Shown in pieces: positions 33,094 through 39,458 of a stretch of DNA of 39,458 bases. The stretch comes from Betaproteobacteria bacterium (GTDB lineage Bacteria; Pseudomonadota; Gammaproteobacteria; Burkholderiales; Casimicrobiaceae): NCBI GenBank assembly GCA_027492485.1, contig JAPUER010000074.1:1-39458 (forward strand). Direction: 5' to 3'. The position numbers and the translations under genes were made by a program. The number at the start of each line of letters is the position of its first letter. The stretch's first letter is position 1. Under the pieces are notes generated by a model. It saw nothing but the letters and a program-made list of their open reading frames with translations, did not search any database and was not told the origin of the DNA.

Positions 33094-33167
33094 GCAGGTC
33101 AGAGCGAAATCGTGACCTGCAGCAGCGAGGTTCACCACACATGTGTGCACTGTTATCAATCGATTGA
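33094..33167 (+). promoter_or_regulatory. Promoter region with three palindromes upstream of SWIB gene
   Basis: GCAGGTCA / TGACCTGC arms (33094-33101, 33113-33120), CACACATGTGTG (33136-33147) and TCAATCGATTGA (33156-33167), the last two perfect. A promoter can be read as TTCACC (33131-33136), 17 bases, TATCAA (33154-33159) with an extended TG. The second palindrome fills the spacer and the third overlaps the -10. Bases 32977-33093 show nothing clear. Confidence 0.5.
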
Positions 33168-33185
33168 AATTGGGAGAATCCATCC

Positions 33186-33623
33186 ATGGCAGCCGCCAAG
33201 AAACCCGCAGCCAAAAAGCCCGCCGCGAAAAAGCCGGCAGCTAAAAAACCCGCCGCCAAAGCCGCAGCCAAAAAGCCCGCCGCGAAGAAACCCGCAGCGA
33301 AGCCGGCCGCCAAAAAGCCCGCAGCCAAAAAGCCCGCCGCAAAGAAAGCAGCCGCCAAGAAACCGGCCGCCAAGCGCAAGCCCAATGCCGCGTTCATGAA
33401 GGCGATGACGCCGTCGGCCGCGCTGGCTGCCATCATTGGCGCCACGCCGATGCCGCGCACCGAAGTCACCAAGAAGATCTGGGACTACATCAAGAAGAAC
33501 AAGCTGCAGGACGCCCTCAACAAGCGCATGATCAACGCCGACGCCAAGCTGAAGGAGCTGTTCCAGAAGGCCCAGGTGTCGATGTTCGAGATGACCAAAC
33601 TGGTCTCGAACCACCTCAAATAA
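33186..33623 (+). CDS. SWIB/MDM2-domain protein with histone H1-like N-terminal tail
   Basis: 145 residues. Residues 1-66 are repeated AAKKPAAKKP-type units, as in histone H1-like and AlgP/PhaF tails, expected to bind DNA. Residues about 70-145 form a SWIB domain: FMKAMTPSAALAAIIG, MPRTEVTKKIWDYIKKNKLQ, NADAKLKELF and MFEMTKLVSNHL. SWIB proteins of this kind occur in Chlamydia and betaproteobacteria and are thought to act on the nucleoid or in transcription. The promoter region holds three palindromes. A perfect terminator follows at 33644-33671. The low-complexity tail is real coding sequence with few substitutions between units. Confidence 0.93.
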   Translation: MAAAKKPAAKKPAAKKPAAKKPAAKAAAKKPAAKKPAAKPAAKKPAAKKPAAKKAAAKKPAAKRKPNAAFMKAMTPSAALAAIIGATPMPRTEVTKKIWDYIKKNKLQDALNKRMINADAKLKELFQKAQVSMFEMTKLVSNHLK

Positions 33624-33643
33624 CAACGTCACCGCAAAGGGGT

Positions 33644-33671
33644 AAGCCGGCGTTCGCGCCGGCTTTTTTTT
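33644..33671 (+). terminator. Intrinsic terminator of the SWIB gene
   Basis: Perfect stem AAGCCGGCG / CGCCGGCTT with a TTCG loop and eight T. It lies 20 bases after the SWIB stop and 7 bp from the end of the convergent metallo-hydrolase gene. Confidence 0.93.
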
Positions 33672-33677
33672 CGCCCG

Positions 33678-35057
33678 TCAATCCAGTTCCACTTCGTCGC
33701 GATACTCCGGCACCGAGCAGTGCCAGCCAAAACGCTCGCCGATCCGCTTGCGCAGCGCGTCGGCGGCCGCCGGCTCGCCGTGGGTGATGAAGACGTGACG
33801 CGGCGGCCGTTTGAACGCGGCCAGCCACTGCAACAGTTCTTCGTAGTCGGCATGCGCCGACATCGTCTCGATGTTCGTCACTTCGGCGCGCACCGGCACG
33901 TACTCGCCGAAAATCTTCACCACGTCGGCACCGCCGACCAGCGTCGCCCCGCGCGTGCCGCCGGACTGGAAACCAGTGAACAGGATGGTGTTGCGCTCGT
34001 CGGGCGCCATCTGCACCAGGTGATGCAACACGCGCCCGCCGGTCGCCATGCCGCTCGCCGAGATGACGATCATCGGCGTCTTCTGCTGGCAAAGCCGCTT
34101 CGACTCCTCCGGCGTGCGGATGAACTTCGCCAGCCGGCACATGCCGGAATAGTCGCGCTCGGAGAGCTTGTGTTCGTCGGCAAATTCGCGATAGATGCCG
34201 GTGGCGTCGATCGCCATCGGGCTATTGATGAAGATCGGCACCGGCGGCAGTTCGCCGCGCAACTGCAGCTGGTAGAGGTGGAACAAAATCACTTGCGCGC
34301 GCCCGACCGCGAAGGCCGGAATCAGCACGCTGCCGCCGCGCGCCACCGCGCGCGTCACCACGTCGCACAGCGTGGCCGCCGTGTCGCCGGCCGGATGCAG
34401 GCGGTCGCCGTAGGTCGATTCCACGACCAGGTAGTCGGCGCTTTCGATCGGCGCCGGTGGCCGCATCAGCGGATCGTTCATGCGACCGACGTCGCCGGAA
34501 AACGCAATCGTCACGCCGGCGTGGGCGATCTCGATGCTCGCCGAACCGATGATGTGTCCGTTCGGCCGCCAGCAGGCGCTGATCCCGTTCGCGCCTTTCA
34601 CCACCTCGATGCGATGGCGATAGTCGACCGGCGCGAGATGCCGGCATATCGCGCGGGCATCCTCGGCGGTGTACAGCGGCAGCGCCGGCTGGTGGCGCGA
34701 GAAGCGATGCTTGTTGGCAAAGTTTGCTTCTTCCTCCTGCAGATGCGCCGCGTCGACCAGCAGAATCTCCGCCAATGCCTGCGTCCCCCGCGTACAGTAG
34801 ACGCGGCGGCGGAAGCCGCGCTTGCCGAGCACCGGCAAATAGCCGCTGTGATCGATATGGGCGTGGGTCAACAGCACCGCATCCAGCGAGGACGGCGAAA
34901 ACGGCAGTTCGGCCCAGTTCTTCAGCCGCAACTGCTTCCAGCCTTGGAACAGACCGCAATCGACCAGCACGCGATGGTCGTCGGTGCTGAGCAGGTATTT
35001 GGAACCGGTGACGGTGCCGGTGGCGCCAAGAAACTGCAGGCGAAAACGGCTGCTCAT
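33678..35057 (-). CDS. Beta-CASP metallo-beta-lactamase-fold hydrolase, RNA-processing type
   Basis: 459 residues. The metallo-beta-lactamase core starts FLGATGTVTGSKYLL and holds the zinc motif THAHIDHSG (His65, His67, Asp69, His70), then NGHIIGSASIEI and FSGDVGR. The beta-CASP insert is VVESTYGDRLH...VLIPAFAVGRAQVILFHLYQL, and the C-terminal MSAHADYEELLQWL and VFITHGEPAAADALRKRI complete the family of CPSF73/YSH1-like nucleases. Such bacterial proteins are predicted RNA exo- or endonucleases. It overlaps the lipase gene by four bases (ATGA), so translation is coupled although the functions seem unrelated. Confidence 0.93.
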   Translation of the reverse strand: MSSRFRLQFLGATGTVTGSKYLLSTDDHRVLVDCGLFQGWKQLRLKNWAELPFSPSSLDAVLLTHAHIDHSGYLPVLGKRGFRRRVYCTRGTQALAEILLVDAAHLQEEEANFANKHRFSRHQPALPLYTAEDARAICRHLAPVDYRHRIEVVKGANGISACWRPNGHIIGSASIEIAHAGVTIAFSGDVGRMNDPLMRPPAPIESADYLVVESTYGDRLHPAGDTAATLCDVVTRAVARGGSVLIPAFAVGRAQVILFHLYQLQLRGELPPVPIFINSPMAIDATGIYREFADEHKLSERDYSGMCRLAKFIRTPEESKRLCQQKTPMIVISASGMATGGRVLHHLVQMAPDERNTILFTGFQSGGTRGATLVGGADVVKIFGEYVPVRAEVTNIETMSAHADYEELLQWLAAFKRPPRHVFITHGEPAAADALRKRIGERFGWHCSVPEYRDEVELD

Positions 35058-36034
35058 GGCGCATCCGCCGCGGCAGTTTTCGCCAGCGCCGCGATCAGCA
35101 CTTGTCGCGCCGCAATGCCACCGGGCATGCTGACGTGGCCGATGCCGGCCATGCGCACGTTGTCCGCCCCCGGCATCAGCGACGAATCCTGCGGCGAGAT
35201 CACCGTGTCATGCACGCTGTAGATGCTGGTGAACGGCACCGTCACCGTCACCTCGTTCAGTGCGCGCAACCAGGCGTTGCCCGGTCGCATCTGATGACCG
35301 TTCTCGCCGTTCGCAGCGTAGGCGTGAAAGGTGCCGTGATGCGGCGACCCCAGCGTGACGAGCGCATCCACCTTGCTGTCGCCGAAGCTGCGCAGATAGG
35401 CGCGGCAGACCAGACCGCCCATGCTGTGCGCCACCAGCGTCAAGCGCGGCGCGCCGGTCGCGGCTAACACTTCATCGACGCGAAGCGCCAGCCGCGCGCC
35501 CATGGCGTCGATCGAGGCGAACGCCGGCTGATCGCAGGTGAACACGCGATAGCCCATCGCCGAGAGTGCACGGGCGGTCGGGAACCAGACGCCGCTGTTG
35601 TTGAGGTAGCCATGCTGCAGCAACAGGACGCGACCGTTGGCGCCACCGCGCCCGCATTCATCCGGCGTGCGCAACAACCGACGAAACGGAATCAGTAGCA
35701 GGTTCTGCACGCAAAGCTGCCAATACTCGACGACGAAAAACCGGCACCATGCGATCGGGCCCAATCGCAGCTCGGCAGGGATGGCAATGCCCTTGGCCCG
35801 CGACAGCAGGTAGCTGGCAAAGGCAATCAGCAGCCGCAAGGCCAGCGGCGCCAGCAGCAGACAGGCCAGGCCGGCGGCGGCGCCATCGCGCTGCCACACG
35901 GGCAACACCAGCAGCCACAGCCAGAGCCCGAATTCGAACGCGAGCGCAACGCTCGCCAGCGCCCACATGGGCACGCCGCGGGCCGGTTGGATTGCCGGGC
36001 CCGGTGAATCGGGAGTGAGGTTGGTTGGCACCAT
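35054..36034 (-). CDS. Alpha/beta-hydrolase, triacylglycerol-lipase-like membrane protein
   Basis: 326 residues from ATG 36034. A longer start at 36106 would overlap the GMC gene by 38 bases; another ATG at 35968 is possible. Two hydrophobic helices near the N-terminus (WALASVALAFEFGLWLWLLVLP and a following LACLLLAPLALRLLIAFASY in blocks) anchor it in the membrane. The hydrolase domain has the oxyanion strand LLLQHGYLNNSG, nucleophile Ser204 in VAHSMGGLVCRAYLRS, TLGSPHHGT, an Asp in SVHDTVISPQDSS and His in GIGHVSMPG. It resembles bacterial lipases of the LipA/EstA permease-like class, cutting ester lipids. It is coupled to the metallo-hydrolase gene and 34 bases after GMC. Confidence 0.85.
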   Translation of the reverse strand: MVPTNLTPDSPGPAIQPARGVPMWALASVALAFEFGLWLWLLVLPVWQRDGAAAGLACLLLAPLALRLLIAFASYLLSRAKGIAIPAELRLGPIAWCRFFVVEYWQLCVQNLLLIPFRRLLRTPDECGRGGANGRVLLLQHGYLNNSGVWFPTARALSAMGYRVFTCDQPAFASIDAMGARLALRVDEVLAATGAPRLTLVAHSMGGLVCRAYLRSFGDSKVDALVTLGSPHHGTFHAYAANGENGHQMRPGNAWLRALNEVTVTVPFTSIYSVHDTVISPQDSSLMPGADNVRMAGIGHVSMPGGIAARQVLIAALAKTAAADAP

Positions 36035-36068
36035 TGCGGTCGGCGGTGGTTCGGCGATGCCGACAGTA

Positions 36069-37661
36069 TCAACCCCGGCGCAGTTCCCCCGCAAGCCGGG
36101 CGGCATTGCGCCAGGTCAAACCGTAAATCGAAAGCTGCGGGTTGGCGCCGATCGAGGTCGGAAACACCGAGCCATCCATCACGCTCAGGTTCTCGATCTG
36201 GTGATGCTGTCCGTAGCCGTTGACCACGCCGTCCTTTTCGCTCGCCGCCATCGTGCAGCCGCCCATCACATGCGCGCTGGCGACGCGGGTGGAGAACGGC
36301 CGCAAATCGAGCGCGGCAAGCCCCGCCTTCGCCTCGGCCCAATTGCGATAGCCATTGATGCGTTCGTCGACCGGGAAAACTTCCCTGGCGCCGGCCGCGA
36401 ACTGGATCTCGGCCATCGCCAGCAGCGCCCGCTTTGCCGCCTCGAAGAAATAGCCGTTGAGGCCGTAGTCCAGTTGCGGCAAACCGTCGCCAAGCAGTTT
36501 GACGGTGCCGCCCTCGCTATCGGCATGAAAGCCATCGCGGCAGATCGCGATCATTACCTGGGTATTGGTCATGTTGGTGATGCGGGCACGGTGATGCTCG
36601 GCCATGCCGTTGACCGTGATCGCGTAAAGCACCGGGTGCACCGGCGCGGCTTCGAGCTTGAAGCCCATCGGCCCGTCGACCGGCTGGGTGGCCAGAAAGT
36701 GGTCGCTGTACATGGTCTGCGGCGCGCCGGACCAGCCCTCCACCTTGCTGCCCATGTCGGCGCCGGAGATCAGCGACGGATGCAGGAAGGTACGGCGACC
36801 GAGGCGAGCATGCGGATCGGGCAGCTTCGAGCGCATCAACAGCGCCGGCGAGTTGATGGCGCCGCCGGCGACCACGAAGTGCTTTGCCGTCACCCGCACC
36901 CGCATGCCGGTTTCGTCATAGCCGGTGCCGCGCAGCGCGCTGCATTCGAGTCCGCTGACGCGGCTGCCCTGCCACAGCAGGCGATCGGCGCGCGCCCGGC
37001 TGACCAGCACCGCACCGCGCGACAGCGCTGCCGGAATGGTGGTAATCAGCATCGACTGCTTGGCGTTGGTCGGGCAGCCCATGCCGCAGTAGCCAAGGTT
37101 GTAGCAACCTTTGACGTTGCGCCGGATGCGCTCGACCTTGATGCCGATCTTCTGGCCGCCGCGTTCGAGCACGCTGTTGTTCTCGTTGGCCGGCACCGAC
37201 CAGTCGCTGATGTTGAGCAGTTGCTCGGCCAGCTTGAACCAGCCGGCCATGTGCTCGTCGGTCAGGTCACCGAGGCCGAACCGTTCGCGCCAGTATTTGA
37301 GCGTCGGCGCCGGCGTGCGAAAACTGCTGGTCCAGTTCACCGTGGTCGAGCCGCCAACGGTGCGTCCCTGCAAAATATTGATCGCCTTGTCCGCCGTCTT
37401 GCGCGAAGCCGATTCCTGATACAGCGTCGGATAGGCCTCCGCCTCCATCATGCGGAAATCGGTCGAGCTTTGCAGCAGCCCCTCCTCGATCATCACCACC
37501 TTGAGCCCGGTGCTGGACAGCACGTCCGCCGCAATGCCGCCGCCGGCACCGGTGCCGACGATGCAGACATCGGCCTCGAGCGCGGCATCCTTGCCGAGCT
37601 GCGAGGCGTCGATGTGCAGCCAGCCTTTGGCCAGACCTTCCTTGATCGGATCGATGAACAT
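36069..37661 (-). CDS. GMC-family FAD-dependent oxidoreductase (alcohol-oxidising)
   Basis: 530 residues. The FAD-binding GxGxxG is VGTGAGGGIAADVL (Gly36, 38, 41). RTVGGSTTVNWTSSFRTP is the GMC signature 1 region, and CYNLGYCGMGCPTNAKQSM is a Cys-rich loop typical of long-chain alcohol oxidase or choline-dehydrogenase-like members. FVVAGGAINSPALLMRS is signature 2. The C-terminal SAHVMGGCTM and VFPTSIGANPQLSIYGL carry the active-site His/Asn. The likely reaction is oxidation of an alcohol, possibly fatty. The next gene on the strand is a small Tat-exported protein 37 bp upstream, probably a partner subunit. Substrate is inferred from the lipid-gene setting only. Confidence 0.92.
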   Translation of the reverse strand: MFIDPIKEGLAKGWLHIDASQLGKDAALEADVCIVGTGAGGGIAADVLSSTGLKVVMIEEGLLQSSTDFRMMEAEAYPTLYQESASRKTADKAINILQGRTVGGSTTVNWTSSFRTPAPTLKYWRERFGLGDLTDEHMAGWFKLAEQLLNISDWSVPANENNSVLERGGQKIGIKVERIRRNVKGCYNLGYCGMGCPTNAKQSMLITTIPAALSRGAVLVSRARADRLLWQGSRVSGLECSALRGTGYDETGMRVRVTAKHFVVAGGAINSPALLMRSKLPDPHARLGRRTFLHPSLISGADMGSKVEGWSGAPQTMYSDHFLATQPVDGPMGFKLEAAPVHPVLYAITVNGMAEHHRARITNMTNTQVMIAICRDGFHADSEGGTVKLLGDGLPQLDYGLNGYFFEAAKRALLAMAEIQFAAGAREVFPVDERINGYRNWAEAKAGLAALDLRPFSTRVASAHVMGGCTMAASEKDGVVNGYGQHHQIENLSVMDGSVFPTSIGANPQLSIYGLTWRNAARLAGELRRG

Positions 37662-37698
37662 GAATGCGTTTGCCCTTTATGGCGTTCCGGGGTTGCGC

Positions 37699-38214
37699 TC
37701 AGGCGAGCTTCGGCGGACCGGGGTAGCCGGTGGCGGCCCAGGTCACCGGTTGCGCGTAAAAACTGCCCAGCACCATGTCGTGCAGCGCGAAGTACGCCTG
37801 CTGCTTGAGGCCGACACTGCTGTCGCGCAGCCCGGCCAGAAAGGTGCCGACCGCCTTGCCGTCGGCGTCCGGCCAGTCGCCGCCATAGCCGAGCAGCATG
37901 CGCGCCGGCTTCAGTGCGAGCAGGCCGAACAGTTCGCCCACCTCCCGCCGTGTGCTTGGCGGCAGGTTGTCGATCAGTGCGGCGCAGGCCTTAAGCACAG
38001 CGTCGATCTGCGCGTTACGCTCGGTCGCCGTCTGCGGCAGCGCCGGTGCGAGCAGCGCCAGCGTGACGGCGCGCAGCATGTCGCCGTGCGTCGCGATCAA
38101 TGCGGTTCCTGCCGGAGCCGGGCCGGAGGCGAGCAGACGCGGCAACACCACGGCGGCACCCGCCGCCACCGCGCCGGCAACGCCCACAAAAATGACCCGA
38201 CGGCGTGACCACAT
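37699..38214 (-). CDS. Small Tat-signal protein, probable GMC partner subunit
   Basis: 171 residues. The N-terminus MWSRRRVIFVGVAGAVAAGAAVVLP has the twin-arginine SRRRVIF motif and a hydrophobic stretch, so it is probably exported folded through Tat. The rest is helical: AVLKACAALIDNLPPSTRREVGELFGLLAL in blocks, then YGGDWPDADG and WAATGYPGPPKL. The ending recalls the small (gamma, subunit 3) partners of gluconate/alcohol dehydrogenases, which co-export cofactor-bound GMC subunits lacking their own signal. The GMC gene directly downstream fits that. I cannot confirm the family by search. Confidence 0.75.
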   Translation of the reverse strand: MWSRRRVIFVGVAGAVAAGAAVVLPRLLASGPAPAGTALIATHGDMLRAVTLALLAPALPQTATERNAQIDAVLKACAALIDNLPPSTRREVGELFGLLALKPARMLLGYGGDWPDADGKAVGTFLAGLRDSSVGLKQQAYFALHDMVLGSFYAQPVTWAATGYPGPPKLA

Positions 38215-38364
38215 TCCGGCATCCTCCTGCTCGTGTTGCGGCCGATTGTAGGGACGGGCGCTAGAGCTTGTGGCCTACGCAGCGACCGCCGGCATCGCCG
38301 CTGTCGCGTGGGGAGCTTGATCCAGGTCCAGCACCCGGCGCGCGCTTTGTCCTACGCTTGCCGT

Positions 38365-39075
38365 ATGTCCAGGTCAGGAACGTCATACGAATCCACGCTG
38401 CGTGCGCACTTCGCTGCCGCACGGGCCGAGCGCGCAGCCGCACGCAGCACGGCGGCGAGCGCCGACGATCGCCTTGCGGTGCGCCGCTGGCAGCAGCAGC
38501 GCCTCGCCATCACCCACGGCGACTTGCTGGCGTCCGACGAATTCGGCCCGGCGGCGCGCTTCTTCCTGTCCGAGCTCTATTCGACCGAGGATCTGACGCA
38601 GCGCGACGCCGACATCGAGCGGGTCATTCGCATCCTGGTGAAGTTTCTCCCCGACAAGGCGCTGGCCACGCTTGCCGCGGCGCTGGAAATGGATGCGCTG
38701 TCGGAGCTGCTCGATGCCCGCCTCGCGAAGGCGCTGCGCGAGCAATGCCGCAACGACGCGGCGCTGACCATCACGGCGGAAAGCTACGCGCTTGCCTATC
38801 GTGCGATGGGCGATCACGATCTGCGCCTGCGCCAGATCGCACTGACCGAGGAGATCGGCATCGCGTTGAACAAGCTGGCGCGCATGCCGCTGCTGGCGGG
38901 TCTGTTGCGCATGATGCGCGGCCCGGCCCATGCCGGCGGCGTCGGCGGGCTGCATGAATTCCTGGAGCGCGGCTACGCGGCGTTCGCGCACATGAAAGAC
39001 GGCCGCGCCTTCATTCAAACCATCGTCGAGCGCGAGCGGGCGGAACACCGGCGGCTGACGGACGGGTCAGCCTGA
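38365..39075 (+). CDS. Conserved hypothetical protein (FFLSELY motif)
   Basis: 236 residues from ATG 38365. Mostly alpha-helical and soluble, no signal peptide. The block FGPAARFFLSELYSTEDLTQRDADIERV is recognisable in an uncharacterised proteobacterial family, but I know no function. The acidic-basic DLTQRDADIERV and the later GLHEFLERGYAAFAHMKDG and FIQTIVERERAEHRR are well-formed helices. No operon partner; the upstream gene is divergent and 150 bases away. Bases 39076-39192 after it show nothing, then repeat element G. Confidence 0.75.
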   Translation: MSRSGTSYESTLRAHFAAARAERAAARSTAASADDRLAVRRWQQQRLAITHGDLLASDEFGPAARFFLSELYSTEDLTQRDADIERVIRILVKFLPDKALATLAAALEMDALSELLDARLAKALREQCRNDAALTITAESYALAYRAMGDHDLRLRQIALTEEIGIALNKLARMPLLAGLLRMMRGPAHAGGVGGLHEFLERGYAAFAHMKDGRAFIQTIVERERAEHRRLTDGSA

Positions 39076-39192
39076 CACGGTCGTTACCGCGATTGCCGAG
39101 ACGACAGGCGCAAGGCGCGACGGGCGTTTCGGGGCGGTGCTTGGGTTGTGGTTGCGGTCTGCTGCCGGCGCTGCGCGCACGGCCATAGAGCA

Positions 39193-39312
39193 ATCAGCTT
39201 TTGCGTCGAAGCCCTATTGCAATAGGGCTGCGCGCGTGTTTTCGCGTTTATCGAGTTTGCGCCGAATCGAGCGCTTTGCCCATATTGAACGCCGCTTCCG
39301 CGAAAAAGCTGT
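39193..39312. repeat. Dispersed 120-bp palindromic element, copy G
   Basis: 120 bp. Ends ATCAGCTTTTGCGTCGAAG and CCGCGAAAAAGCTGTA; core TATCGAGTTT centred at 39252.5, exactly the midpoint. The left hairpin AGCCCTATTGCAATAGGGCT (39210-39229) is a perfect 20-bp palindrome; the right is GCCCATATTGAACGCC. It lies between the hypothetical gene and the 3' end of tRNA-Arg. Confidence 0.82.
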
Positions 39313-39379
39313 ACACCAGATCGTCCCGCTGCATTCGGCAGAAATTTGTTCGCGATTCGCGATTCAAAGCAGGCTGGCA

Positions 39380-39456
39380 TGGCGCGCCCGACAGGAGTCG
39401 AACCTGTGACCCTTGGCTTCGGAAACCAATACTCTATCCAGCTGAGCTACGGGCGC
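39380..39456 (-). tRNA. tRNA-Arg (anticodon CCG)
   Basis: 77 bases including an encoded CCA. Seven-pair acceptor stem GCGCCCG / CGGGCGC, D arm GCTCAGCTGGATAGAGT, anticodon stem TTGGT / GCCAA with loop TTCCGAA (anticodon CCG, reads CGG), T arm ACAGGTTCGACTCCTGT. All arms fold, so it should be functional. The gene is read on the minus strand, its promoter lying beyond the window. Confidence 0.97.
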
Positions 39457-39458
39457 GT

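Noticed and set aside
35967-37808. A 613-codon frame antisense to the GMC oxidoreductase
   Set aside because: The sense gene has all GMC motifs; the opposite frame has none.
39137-39409. A 90-codon frame ending ...ARQESNL
   Set aside because: It runs through repeat element G and the antisense strand of tRNA-Arg; this C-terminus is a known artefact of tRNA genes.

Overview
The window is a high-GC chromosomal segment, most probably from a betaproteobacterium (Burkholderiales-like). This rests on gene content and order: glnA followed by a DUF4124 protein and ntrBC, rsxB-nth, yggS-proC beside pilT-pilU, ubiE / Tim44-like / ubiJ, and an Ala-Lys-Pro-tailed SWIB protein. There is no prophage, plasmid or CRISPR signature. 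I do not name a genus.

Layout. 1-4019: end of glutamine synthetase, a small exported DUF4124 protein and the NtrB/NtrC nitrogen two-component system. 4176-6571: two exported surface-type proteins (an Ig-like protein with an IPTL-type C-terminus, and a protein ending in an S74 self-cleaving chaperone domain). 6695-9275: PlsC-like acyltransferase, RsxB-type ferredoxin, endonuclease III and a DUF1841 protein. 9529-15609: two translationally coupled seven-repeat RCC1-like exported proteins, convergent with an ECF sigma factor / Ser-Thr kinase pair. 15737-19925: yggU-proC-yggS operon divergent from pilT-pilU. 20125-23843: DMT transporter, DUF971, UbiE, Tim44-like and UbiJ. 23849-26237: thioesterase divergent from a MarR-MFS operon. 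26243-26793: a REP-associated transposase between inverted REPs. 26810-38214: a TPR protein, then a region rich in lipid genes: PhaD-like TetR regulator, patatin-like lipase, phasin, two-domain fatty acyl-CoA reductase, SWIB nucleoid-type protein, beta-CASP metallo-hydrolase, alpha/beta hydrolase, GMC oxidoreductase and a Tat-exported partner. The window ends with an unknown conserved gene and tRNA-Arg(CCG).

The most striking unexplained structure is a family of seven dispersed intergenic elements of 118-130 bp, one every 4-9 kb. Each is an imperfect palindrome with its dyad axis on a GTCGAC/TCGA core, ends of the type AGCTTTTTCG / CGAAAAAGCT, and usually an internal GCCC...GGGC hairpin in each half. 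They all follow the 3' end of at least one gene; two end 2-3 bp from a stop codon and one contains the stop codon of its neighbour. They look like an ERIC/MITE-type family not explained by any gene here.

The second theme is neutral-lipid metabolism. A Marinobacter-type fatty acyl-CoA reductase is divergent from a phasin, beside a PhaD-like regulator and lipases, with an alcohol-oxidising GMC enzyme downstream. This suggests wax-ester or fatty-alcohol handling coupled to granule proteins. No PHA synthase or wax synthase is present in the window, so this remains an inference.
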